50,271 nucleotides of DNA from Lachnospiraceae bacterium (lineage in GTDB: Bacteria; Bacillota; Clostridia; Lachnospirales; Lachnospiraceae), in assembly GCA_017540265.1 (NCBI GenBank), contig JAFYBJ010000026.1, forward strand, positions 1 to 50,271. The letters are read 5' to 3'. Shown one piece after another: positions 33,133-41,082 of the stretch. The notes beneath the pieces are model-generated. The model did not search any database, was not told where the DNA came from, and saw only the letters and a program-made list of their open reading frames with translations. Numbering within the stretch: the stretch's first letter is position 1; each line of letters begins with the position of its first letter. Position numbers and translations under genes: made by a program.

Positions 33133-33149
33133 ATGACATAACTTTTGAT

Positions 33150-33178
33150 ATGATACCATATAGGGATTAAACTGTCAA
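33150..33178 (-). promoter_or_regulatory. tRNA-Arg promoter overlapping the DUF5688-like stop codon
   Basis: Minus-strand TTGACA (33173-33178), 17-base spacer, TATCAT (33150-33155). The TGA stop of the upstream gene lies inside the -35 box. Confidence 0.75.
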
Positions 33179-34146
33179 AGCGATGTAAACTTAAGCTTTG
33201 CGGCTTGTTTTCTGTCCTCGCCAAGCATGGAAAGCCTCTTATCTGAAGCATCATAACGGTAAACCGAATAGCTTAATATCTCCTCATCGGCCACCTGGGT
33301 ATCATTTACTTCCCTGACCATATTTATAAGCGCTTCCGTATCGGCATTCTCGGCGCTTATCATGATCACCTCATGGATCGAAGACGGTAATATATAAAAA
33401 TCTCCTCCCATAAACCTGCAGCATTTTTCAAGGATCTCCGGATACAGTATGGCGCAGGCCCCTAAGAATCTTCTCTTATTTGAAAGAACATACATTCCTC
33501 TGCTGTCTATACGGCAGGCATCTGAATCTGAGAGCCCGGCTATATCGATTTCCGTACCCTTTGGATCCTCCTCAGAAGAAAACACCTCGTTAACTATAAA
33601 CATGATATCCTGCAGGAATATCCCCAGCTTTTCCTTTGTATTCTTCTTTGCATATTCAAAAAGAGAGTCTTTATCCGTTTTCCAGTTCCCTGCATGTGTA
33701 TTTGTGATAAGTATGGATGCGTTCGTGCTTTCAGAGCTGCTTACCTGGTAATAAAATACAACGGCCATATCCATATACGCGATATAAGGCACATCTTTTA
33801 ACAGTTCACGGTTCATTTCCCTGTTTATCAGTTTAAAAAATATCTTATCCTTCGCCCTGTCAAAATCCATAAAATTACCTGCATCAAAATATGCAACCGG
33901 ATCTTTTATATCGGCCGTTTCAATGATCTTACTGATAATATTTGAAAATATCTCTCCGTTTTCATAGCTTTCATGCAACTCCTCAAGATATATCGCAGGG
34001 CATACATTGCTCCCGTTTTTCTTTATCACAACGCTGCATCGCGCCACACCGTTATTCTTTTTTACTCTTTTAAGCTCTGCTACGCCCGGACCGTAAAAAC
34101 CGTCAAGCGCATCTTTTACATTGTTACAGAATTTTTCATATCTCAT
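33175..34146 (-). CDS. DUF5688-like protein
   Basis: A 323-residue soluble protein resembling the DUF5688 family common in Lachnospiraceae (YEKFCNNVKDALDGFYG at the start, VVIKKNGSNVCPAIYLEELHE, FYILPSSIHEVIMI). Members often occur in several copies per genome and have no assigned function. No catalytic motif, signal or membrane segment is visible. GGAGG precedes the ATG. It stands alone between the efp terminator and tRNA-Arg. Confidence 0.75.
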   Translation of the reverse strand: MRYEKFCNNVKDALDGFYGPGVAELKRVKKNNGVARCSVVIKKNGSNVCPAIYLEELHESYENGEIFSNIISKIIETADIKDPVAYFDAGNFMDFDRAKDKIFFKLINREMNRELLKDVPYIAYMDMAVVFYYQVSSSESTNASILITNTHAGNWKTDKDSLFEYAKKNTKEKLGIFLQDIMFIVNEVFSSEEDPKGTEIDIAGLSDSDACRIDSRGMYVLSNKRRFLGACAILYPEILEKCCRFMGGDFYILPSSIHEVIMISAENADTEALINMVREVNDTQVADEEILSYSVYRYDASDKRLSMLGEDRKQAAKLKFTSL

Positions 34147-34224
34147 ATTTTACCTCCATTGATTTTAAGAAAATTTACGGGATCATATTTTAAAAGAATG
34201 ATCGAATTGAATTAAGATTTATTG

Positions 34225-34278
34225 AAAAAAAGAAATAAAAAACAGACCGGATGATCTGTTCAAAGACTTCCGGTCTGT
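34225..34278 (-). terminator. Rho-independent terminator after efp
   Basis: Minus-strand ACAGACCGGA (34269-34278) pairs with TCCGGTCTGT (34242-34251), 10 perfect base pairs with a 17-base loop, followed by TTTTTATTTC and further T-rich sequence. It lies 25 bases after the efp stop. Confidence 0.9.
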
Positions 34279-34303
34279 CGGTAAATACTTAAAAAAGTTG
34301 AAC

Positions 34304-34861
34304 TTAAACGCGGCTTAAATACTCGCCTGTTCTCGTGTCGATCTTTATCTTGTCACCGATGTTTACGAAGAGAGGCACTGAAACCTGTGCTCCTGTCTCT
34401 ACGGTTGCGGGCTTTGAAGCGCCTGTAGCCGTATCACCCTTGAAGCCGGGCTCGGTATCCGTAACATCAAGCTCAACAAAGAGAGGGGGCTCGATGGCAA
34501 ATACGCTGCCGTTATGTGAGCAGACCTTAACCATCTCATTTTCTTTAACGAACTTTAATGTATCGCCTACGGTAGCCTTATCAAGAGCGATCTGCTCATA
34601 ATTCTCCGTATCCATGAAATTGTAAAGATCTCCGTCAGCATAAAGATACTGCATCTCTTTTCTGTCTATACGAGCCTGCGGGCATTTCTCCGTAGGACGG
34701 AATGTGCGCTCTACTACGCCGCCGTTCTTAATATCCTTAAGCTTGGTGCGTACGAAAGCCGCTCCCTTGCCGGGCTTGACATGCTGGAATTCCACTATCT
34801 GATAAACGCTGTTATCAAGCTCGATGGTCATGCCGTTCCTGAATTCACCTGCAGAAATCAT
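34304..34861 (-). CDS. efp: Elongation factor P
   Basis: A 185-residue three-domain factor that rescues ribosomes stalled at polyproline. The loop VKPGKGAAF places K32 at the usual modified tip position. The two OB-fold domains follow, ending in [14 protein letters not shown], the standard EF-P terminus. AGGAGG precedes the ATG. It has its own promoter after aroK and a strong terminator. Confidence 0.98.
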   Translation of the reverse strand: MISAGEFRNGMTIELDNSVYQIVEFQHVKPGKGAAFVRTKLKDIKNGGVVERTFRPTEKCPQARIDRKEMQYLYADGDLYNFMDTENYEQIALDKATVGDTLKFVKENEMVKVCSHNGSVFAIEPPLFVELDVTDTEPGFKGDTATGASKPATVETGAQVSVPLFVNIGDKIKIDTRTGEYLSRV

Positions 34862-34893
34862 AAAAATATCCTCCTGGATCTGTATTGCTAAAA

Positions 34894-34923
34894 ATGATAC
34901 TCGTCCATTTTACTTTATTTCAA
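34894..34923 (-). promoter_or_regulatory. efp promoter
   Basis: Minus-strand TTGAAA (34918-34923), 18-base spacer, TATCAT (34894-34899), located just past the aroK stop codon, so efp can be expressed apart from the upstream operon. Confidence 0.65.
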
Positions 34924-34926
34924 TCT

Positions 34927-35457
34927 CTATTTCAAGAGAAAATTTTCTATTTCTTTTGCTATGTCATAAGGGTGACGGTCAGAGGTATCTATAACAAGCT
35001 CTGCTCCCGAAGTATAATACGGATCCCTGATGATCAGCATTTCTTTTATCTTCTCATATTTTTCCTGCTCATTTTCCTTTGAAAGCAATGGCCTGCTGTT
35101 GTCGGACTTAAGTCTTTTCATCACGGTATCTGCATCCGCCTTAAGGTAGATCACAAGCCCCAGTCTGTTTAACAGTGTCCTGTTTTCTTCTTTTACAGGC
35201 ATGCCTCCACCGCAGGAAAGTATCCCGTTGAAACCGTTTGCAAGCAGTTTTTCAAGATAAGAAGTTTCAAGCTCTCTGAAATATTCTTCACCTTTTATCT
35301 TAAAGATATCATTAATGCTCATACCTTCGGTCTTTTCTATCTCTGCATCCGAATCCTTAAGCGAAAGACCTGTGAGGGCGGAAAGCTCTTTTCCTACCGT
35401 GCTCTTCCCGCTTCCCATATATCCGGTAAGTATGATATTTCTTTTGTTTATTTCCAT
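34927..35457 (-). CDS. aroK: Shikimate kinase
   Basis: A 176-residue P-loop kinase phosphorylating shikimate at the 3-position. GYMGSGKST at residues 12-20 is Walker A; DSDAEIE binds shikimate and magnesium; LSCGGGMPV is the family's glycine-rich substrate loop; the RPLL lid motif is present. AAAGGAAAG lies just before the ATG, 12 bases after the L,D-transpeptidase stop. Confidence 0.95.
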   Translation of the reverse strand: MEINKRNIILTGYMGSGKSTVGKELSALTGLSLKDSDAEIEKTEGMSINDIFKIKGEEYFRELETSYLEKLLANGFNGILSCGGGMPVKEENRTLLNRLGLVIYLKADADTVMKRLKSDNSRPLLSKENEQEKYEKIKEMLIIRDPYYTSGAELVIDTSDRHPYDIAKEIENFLLK

Positions 35458-35469
35458 TCCGCTTTCCTT

Positions 35470-36339
35470 TCAGTAAACCAATACGGTTGAATATTCAGGA
35501 ACAAAATCATGGATATATTTTGCATCATTTATATCAAGCCTTACACAGCCGTGAGATAAACATTTTCCCAGCCTGCCGTCCTTGATCTTCATTGTTCCGG
35601 GATAGTAAAGTACGGAGTGGAAAAGATAAGTGCTGCCAATAAATCCCGTAAAATAATAGCAGGTATATTCGGATGTGCCAAAAGCCCTGCCCCTGCGCCC
35701 TATACTGAATATACCGGAAGGCGTGCTGTGCTTTACACCTGTAGTGCAAAGACCGGTCTTTACGGCATTCCATTTATCACCGTCTTTAACATAAATGCCG
35801 TAAATATTCGTATATTTATCAACGGCTATGCAGACTCCGGTAGGGCTGGTAAGAGTGCTTACCTTCTCATCCATCACGGCCTGTGCGATCAGATATGGTG
35901 AATCGGGCACGGCAGGAAGAGGCTCCTCATTGACTGCGACGGTTTCATTGACCGTTCCGGTCTGAGCATCTCCCGCAAAGGAAGAAAAGCATATTCCCGC
36001 AGGAACAGACTCACCTGCAGCATTCAGAAGATATACATGATTCTCATATATCCCCTTCTCTCCATTATGTGCTGCCGCATCTACCGCATATATCCATATT
36101 CCCGGAGCAGTCATTACACCCTGACCCATTGTCATATCATCCTGGCCGCCCGAAACCGTCCAGGAATAAAAGAACGGCACCATGCCGTCAGGGACACCGG
36201 CAACCTGTATCATCATTATTCCGGATGACGGTTCCGACGAAACTTCGGTTACGGATATCTCTTCCGCCGCATAGGCTTTAACTGCATTTATCAAGGCAAA
36301 TATCAAAACAAAAATCGGAAGGAATTTTCTCACACGCAT
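35470..36339 (-). CDS. L,D-transpeptidase (YkuD) with N-terminal GBS-Bsp-like repeat
   Basis: A 289-residue secreted enzyme. Residues 5-25 form a signal peptide ending AYAAEE. Residues 28-115 resemble a GBS-Bsp-like repeat (FYSWTVSGGQDDM, HNGEKGIYENHVYL). The YkuD domain ends with the SHGCVRLD active site; the catalytic cysteine is near residue 265. It cross-links peptidoglycan through L,D bonds. The ATG at 36339 overlaps the aroE stop as TGATG; a GTG one codon earlier is also possible. Its place between aroE and aroK is unusual functionally. Confidence 0.9.
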   Translation of the reverse strand: MRVRKFLPIFVLIFALINAVKAYAAEEISVTEVSSEPSSGIMMIQVAGVPDGMVPFFYSWTVSGGQDDMTMGQGVMTAPGIWIYAVDAAAHNGEKGIYENHVYLLNAAGESVPAGICFSSFAGDAQTGTVNETVAVNEEPLPAVPDSPYLIAQAVMDEKVSTLTSPTGVCIAVDKYTNIYGIYVKDGDKWNAVKTGLCTTGVKHSTPSGIFSIGRRGRAFGTSEYTCYYFTGFIGSTYLFHSVLYYPGTMKIKDGRLGKCLSHGCVRLDINDAKYIHDFVPEYSTVLVY

Positions 36340-37238
36340 CACCCTTTCAGCAATCCGGGCATATCTTCTAAAAGCTTATTTATGGTTTCTTCGGAAACTT
36401 TAACTCCTGTCCAGATATTAAAGCTCTTTACACCCTGGTATATAAGCATTTTAAGTCCGTTAACAGCCTTGCCCCCTGCATCTTTTACACATTTCATAAA
36501 CCTTGTTTCAGAAGGATTAAAGATCATATCCATGCCGGCCGATACCCTTTTATAAAAATCTTCATCCGTAATGGCAAGCCCGTCTTCATCCGGATGCATT
36601 CCAAGGCTGGTGCAATGAAGCGCAGTCCACTTATCCTGCTTTCCGGTCTCATCCATTATCTTTATATAATCCTCATCAAGGCCTGAAGCATAAAGCCTTG
36701 TATCCCCCGCTCTGTCTTTAAAATCAGCAATGAGAGCTTCCGCCTTTGCTTTTGTGCGGTTTACAACAAGGATATTGGCGGCGCCAAGCTTAAGACAGCC
36801 TGCTATCACGGCGTTTGAAACCCCTCCGGCTCCTATGATCACGGCATTACCGCCTTTTATATCAATACCTTCCGTAATAAGCGTCTGCATAAAACCGTAT
36901 ACGTCGGTATTATATCCATAGGCCTTTCCGTTATCATATTTAACGGTATTTACAGCGCCGATAGCCTTTGCATCATCATCTATGCCGTCAAGATATTTCA
37001 TCACAGCCTTCTTGTAAGGCGCCGTGACATTATAGCCGAATGCGGAAAGAGCCCTTCCGCCTTCGATCGCTTTTTCAAGCTCATCCTCTTTTACATCAAA
37101 TGCAAAATACGCAAGATCCGTGCCGGTATGCGCAGCAAGACGCCCCTGGAGATAGGGAGAAAGCGTATGTTCCACAGGATGCCCTATAAGACCTGCAAAT
37201 CTTGTAAATGTTCCGATTTCAAGAATATTTTTTTCCAT
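36339..37238 (-). CDS. aroE: Shikimate dehydrogenase
   Basis: A 299-residue NADP-dependent enzyme reducing 3-dehydroshikimate. HPVEHTLSP binds shikimate; NVTAPYKK holds the catalytic lysine; NTVKYDNGKAYGYNTD and GAGGVSNA (dinucleotide loop), then VNRTKAKA, follow. The ATG at 37238 has GAGGGAA about seven bases upstream; an in-frame ATG at 37259 overlaps the yqeG stop as ATGA but lacks that spacing. Confidence 0.94.
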   Translation of the reverse strand: MEKNILEIGTFTRFAGLIGHPVEHTLSPYLQGRLAAHTGTDLAYFAFDVKEDELEKAIEGGRALSAFGYNVTAPYKKAVMKYLDGIDDDAKAIGAVNTVKYDNGKAYGYNTDVYGFMQTLITEGIDIKGGNAVIIGAGGVSNAVIAGCLKLGAANILVVNRTKAKAEALIADFKDRAGDTRLYASGLDEDYIKIMDETGKQDKWTALHCTSLGMHPDEDGLAITDEDFYKRVSAGMDMIFNPSETRFMKCVKDAGGKAVNGLKMLIYQGVKSFNIWTGVKVSEETINKLLEDMPGLLKG

Positions 37239-37255
37239 GATAGTTTCCCTCTTTA

Positions 37256-37771
37256 TCATCCACGTTTTTTTCTGTATTTCAGATACTTAAGTTTCACCGG
37301 ATATTCAAGCATTCTTTTTAAATGTATGTGCGGCGGTTCATAAGGATAAAGCCTGCCTACAAGTATGCTCTTAAGCCCTGCCCTGTTGGCTCCCCAGATA
37401 TCCGTAAAAATCTGGTCTCCGATACATATAAGTTCTTCTTTTTTCAGCCCCGTCTTTTTAAAAGCTTCAAGATAACCGGTCGCCGCAGGCTTTAAGGCTT
37501 TGAATACATACGGGCAGCCAAGGGCATCGGCAAATAATTTAACTCTCGGCTCCTCATTATTCGAAACTATCATAAGCTTAAAGCCCATTTCCTTTAATTC
37601 TTCAATAAGCCTGAATGCTTTTTTGTCTGCGGGAGCATCATGAGGCACAAGCGTATTGTCTATATCAAAGATTATACCTTTGATGCCAAGCTCCTTTAAT
37701 TTTTTAAAATCAATGGAATAAGTGTTTTTCGTATAATAAGACGGATAAAAAATACTTAATAAATCTTTCAT
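37256..37771 (-). CDS. YqeG family HAD-IIIA phosphatase
   Basis: A 171-residue HAD-superfamily hydrolase: motif I FDIDNTLVPHD, motif II VSNNEEPR, a lysine near KALKPAATG, and motif IV GDQIFTDIWGANRAG, the signature of YqeG (TIGR01668), whose plant/cyanobacterial relative GEP4 acts on phosphatidylglycerophosphate. A phospholipid role here is by homology only. Its ATG overlaps the ABC ATPase stop (ATGA). Confidence 0.92.
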   Translation of the reverse strand: MKDLLSIFYPSYYTKNTYSIDFKKLKELGIKGIIFDIDNTLVPHDAPADKKAFRLIEELKEMGFKLMIVSNNEEPRVKLFADALGCPYVFKALKPAATGYLEAFKKTGLKKEELICIGDQIFTDIWGANRAGLKSILVGRLYPYEPPHIHLKRMLEYPVKLKYLKYRKKRG

Positions 37772-38526
37772 GACTGCCGTATCCCTGCGCTTTCAAGCAA
37801 AAGCTTTGTATAAGGATCCTTTGGATCCCTGTATAGTTCCTCTACTTTACCCTGCTCAGCTATCCTGCCTTCCTTTAATATCATCACCCTGTCGCAAAAA
37901 TTATACATCGTCCTCAGATCATGCGAAATAAAAAGTATGGAAAAACCGCGTTCCTCTTTCAGTTTCTTAAGCAGCGCCAAAACCTGTGCCTGTACCGTGA
38001 CATCAAGTGCAGATACCGGTTCGTCCGCGATCAAAAGTCCCGGATCGTTCATAAGAGCAGCTGCAATGCAGATCCTCTGTCTTTGCCCGCCGGAAAGCTC
38101 TGCAGGCTTCCTTTCAAGTAATATCTCCTCAAGGCCCACAGATAAAAGCGAGTCTTTTACTTTCTTTAAACGCTCTTCCCTATCCTTTACACCGGATATC
38201 TTTAGGGGTTCTTCAAGGATGAAACGTATGGTCTTTGCCGGATTGAGTGCGGAGAAAGGATCCTGAAAAACCATCTGCGGGGATTTATCATTTATCGTAA
38301 ATTCACCGCATTGAAGTTCCGTGATCCCAAGCAGAGTCTTTGCAAGCGTGGATTTTCCGCTTCCGCTTTCCCCTGCAAGTCCCAGTATCTCCCCCTGTTT
38401 CATTTCAAAGGAGAGCTCCCTTAACACAGTATGTGTCACTTTACGCCCGTTTCTTTTTTCCGTGAATGAAACCGATATGTTTTCTGCCTTTATCATTATT
38501 TCCGTGCTGGAAGTATTATCTTTCAA
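37768..38526 (-). CDS. Oligopeptide/nickel-type ABC transporter ATPase (OppF-like)
   Basis: A 252-residue ATPase: Walker A GESGSGKST, Q-loop MVFQDPFSALNP, signature LSGGQRQR, Walker B LLIADEPVSALDV, switch histidine in FISHDL. The start is TTG at 38526, supported by GGAGG seven bases upstream inside the previous gene's last codons; the next ATG (38496) has only a weak site. The C-terminal dipeptide-transport extension is short. It pairs with the OppD-like ATPase. Confidence 0.92.
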   Translation of the reverse strand: MKDNTSSTEIMIKAENISVSFTEKRNGRKVTHTVLRELSFEMKQGEILGLAGESGSGKSTLAKTLLGITELQCGEFTINDKSPQMVFQDPFSALNPAKTIRFILEEPLKISGVKDREERLKKVKDSLLSVGLEEILLERKPAELSGGQRQRICIAAALMNDPGLLIADEPVSALDVTVQAQVLALLKKLKEERGFSILFISHDLRTMYNFCDRVMILKEGRIAEQGKVEELYRDPKDPYTKLLLESAGIRQS

Positions 38527-39314
38527 AATCTTACCTCCGGTATGGCTGCCACAAGTTTTTTTGTATATTCTTCGACAGGAGAATCAAATACATCCTTTGT
38601 TTTCCCTTTTTCAACTATGCTGCCGTTTTGCATGACTATGACATTTTCGCTTATCTGCTTCACAAGGCTTAAATCGTGGGAAATGAACAGGATGGCAACC
38701 TTCTGTTTTAAGTTTAATCTAAGCAGAAGCTTTATTATCTGAGCCTGGACGGTAACATCAAGAGCGGTGGTCGGTTCATCAGCTATAAGCAGCTTCGGAT
38801 CAGAAACCATGGCAGATGCGATCATGACCCTCTGTCTCATTCCTCCGGATAATTCGTGGGGATAAGAATGATAGACCCTTTCCGGATCATGAAGTTCCAC
38901 TTTTTCAAGCCAGTCAAGCGCTTTTGCTTTCCGTTCTGCATCGGATAATTCTTTATGATGTATAAAAAGCGGCTCTTCTACCTGCTTTCCTATCCTCATT
39001 GTGGGATTTAATGCCGTCATTGGTTCCTGAAATATAACAGAAAGTTCATCACCCTGAAGTTCCCTAAGCTCACTTCTGGGTATCTTTAACATATCCTTTC
39101 CTTCAAAGATGATCTCACCGAAAGCGTTTAATCTTTTTCTGGGAAGAAGCCCGGCTATGGCCATGGCTGTAAGGGATTTTCCCGATCCGGATTCGCCCAC
39201 GAGCCCTAAGACCTCACCTTCATCCATATCAAAGGATACCTTTTCAACGGCACGTTCCGGAAGCTTATGATCATGGAATTCTATTGTAAGATCTTTTACC
39301 GATAATATCTTCAT
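38523..39314 (-). CDS. Oligopeptide/nickel-type ABC transporter ATPase (OppD-like)
   Basis: A 263-residue ATPase: Walker A GESGSGKS, VIFQEPMTALNPT, signature LSGGMRQRVMIA, Walker B LLIADEPTTALDV, FISHDLSL. It lacks the long C-terminal oligopeptide-transport domain with the Fe-S cysteines seen in full OppD/DppD (about 330 residues), so it is a short form closer to NikD. ATGA overlap with the permease upstream and TTGA overlap with the next ATPase. Confidence 0.92.
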   Translation of the reverse strand: MKILSVKDLTIEFHDHKLPERAVEKVSFDMDEGEVLGLVGESGSGKSLTAMAIAGLLPRKRLNAFGEIIFEGKDMLKIPRSELRELQGDELSVIFQEPMTALNPTMRIGKQVEEPLFIHHKELSDAERKAKALDWLEKVELHDPERVYHSYPHELSGGMRQRVMIASAMVSDPKLLIADEPTTALDVTVQAQIIKLLLRLNLKQKVAILFISHDLSLVKQISENVIVMQNGSIVEKGKTKDVFDSPVEEYTKKLVAAIPEVRF

Positions 39315-40132
39315 TTTTTTTCTGATATCCCTTCAGACAAAAGTGCAAATCCAAGTACCATTAAAGCAATTGAAAGGCCGGTGAAAACAGCATACCAGGG
39401 CGCTGTGAAAAGAAACGCCTGAGCCTCCGAAAGCATACGGCCAAGAGACGCCTCAGGCGGCTGGACACCTATCCCGAGAAAACTTAAACCGGCCTCCGCA
39501 AGCACTGCATTATTAAAGCCTATCATTACCGAACTGATAAGAACCGGCAGTATATTCGGAAGTATATGAACGAACATTATCCTTATATCACCGGCTCCCA
39601 TAAGCTTTGCACCGGCAATATAATCAAGGGATGCCTGCTTTTTAAATTCAGCCCTTACTATCCTTGCAAAGCTTGGAATAAAAGCTATGCCAAGCGCAAG
39701 CACCACATTAAACGCTCCGGGCCCCACCAAAGCTATTATCACCATGGCAAGAAGTATGCTTGGAAAAGCAAAAAGAGCATCATTAAGACGCATAAGGATA
39801 TTATCAAGCTTCCCGCCGTAATATCCGCATACAGCGCCAAGTATCATACCTGCTACGCTGCCCAAAAGTACAGTAAAAAAAGATATAAAAAAGGTATTTT
39901 TGATCCCTTCCATAACCCTGCTGAATATATCCCTGCCGTAATTATCACATCCGAATATATGAGCGGCTCCCGGAGCAGCATTTTTAAGTGCTGCATTCAT
40001 AGCTGTCGAAGGATACGGGGTATAGAAGATACCCGTCACGGCGATCAGAAAAATAACAGCGGTTATGATAAGACCTGCACAGAAATTAAATCCCTTATAT
40101 TTTTCAAATAATTTTTTTACGGTCTTTATCAT
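39311..40132 (-). CDS. Oligopeptide/nickel-type ABC transporter permease (OppC-like)
   Basis: A 273-residue permease with an N-terminal helix (AGLIITAVIFLIAVTGIFYTP), the GCDNYGRDIFSRV periplasmic motif and the EAA loop SLDYIAGAKLMGAGDIRIMF typical of DppC/OppC. The ATG at 40132 overlaps the OppB-like stop (ATGA) with CGAGG about seven bases upstream. Confidence 0.93.
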   Translation of the reverse strand: MIKTVKKLFEKYKGFNFCAGLIITAVIFLIAVTGIFYTPYPSTAMNAALKNAAPGAAHIFGCDNYGRDIFSRVMEGIKNTFFISFFTVLLGSVAGMILGAVCGYYGGKLDNILMRLNDALFAFPSILLAMVIIALVGPGAFNVVLALGIAFIPSFARIVRAEFKKQASLDYIAGAKLMGAGDIRIMFVHILPNILPVLISSVMIGFNNAVLAEAGLSFLGIGVQPPEASLGRMLSEAQAFLFTAPWYAVFTGLSIALMVLGFALLSEGISEKK

Positions 40133-41076
40133 GATTTCAACCTCGGATCTATCTTCTTGCACAGGATGTCGGATAAAAGGTTCATTACCACAACAACCAG
40201 GGCGATAAGCATGATCACAGCCTCAACCACGGGATAATCCCTGTTCTGGATGGAGCTTAAGAGTATTCGTCCGAGCCCCGGTATATTAAAGACCTGCTCT
40301 ATAACTATGGCGCCTGCTATCATATCGGCTACAGACATACTCCAGAATGTAACAAGAGGTATGAGAGCATTCTTAAGCACATGTCTGTACATGACCTGCA
40401 TTGTGGAATTCCCGCGTGAATACGCGGTACGTACGTAATCCTTATCCGCCTCTTCAAGTATGGAACTTCTAAGCAGCTTTACCGACATGGCGCATTTGGG
40501 TAAAGCCACGGCGATCGAAGGAAACAGTATGTAAAATAAAAAGCCCGGCAGATCCTTATCGTACGATACATATCCACCGGGTTTAAAAAGTTTAAGTATC
40601 ATGCCGAAAAACCACGTAAATAATATCCCTGCAAAAAAAGACGGAACGGACATTACAAGCTGGTTTACGACATAAGTAAACCTGTCAAAAAATCTTCCCG
40701 CATATTTTGTCATCAGCACAGCGACCGGTATTGAGACCACCACTGTTATCAGTGTGGAAAAAAGTGTCAGAAATACCGTTACGGGAATCCTGCTTATTAT
40801 CATGCTGCTTACTGTCCTGCCATAGGAAAGACTGATCCCAAAATCCCCCTTAAGGCAGGAAAGCAGCCACGAAAAATATCTGAATATAAACGGCTTATCA
40901 AGCCCCATCTCATGCCTGAGCGCCGCAAGAGCTTCCGGAGTCGCATCCGTTCCGAGCTTTGAAAGCGCGGGATCTCCGGGAATAAGCTCAAATGCGGCAT
41001 ATACGGCAAAAGAGACCAAAAGCAGTGTTAATAAAATAATACCAAGCTTTTTGATTACTGCCTTTAAAAGTGACAT
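40129..41076 (-). CDS. Oligopeptide/nickel-type ABC transporter permease (OppB-like)
   Basis: A 315-residue permease: helix at residues 10-33, ELIPGDPAL, six predicted membrane spans, EAA loop ADKDYVRTAYSRGNSTMQVMY and the C-terminal FNIPGLGRILLSSIQNRDYP motif of the DppB/OppB/NikB family. It starts 6 bases after the binding-protein stop. Confidence 0.93.
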   Translation of the reverse strand: MSLLKAVIKKLGIILLTLLLVSFAVYAAFELIPGDPALSKLGTDATPEALAALRHEMGLDKPFIFRYFSWLLSCLKGDFGISLSYGRTVSSMIISRIPVTVFLTLFSTLITVVVSIPVAVLMTKYAGRFFDRFTYVVNQLVMSVPSFFAGILFTWFFGMILKLFKPGGYVSYDKDLPGFLFYILFPSIAVALPKCAMSVKLLRSSILEEADKDYVRTAYSRGNSTMQVMYRHVLKNALIPLVTFWSMSVADMIAGAIVIEQVFNIPGLGRILLSSIQNRDYPVVEAVIMLIALVVVVMNLLSDILCKKIDPRLKS

Positions 41077-41082
41077 TTATCA

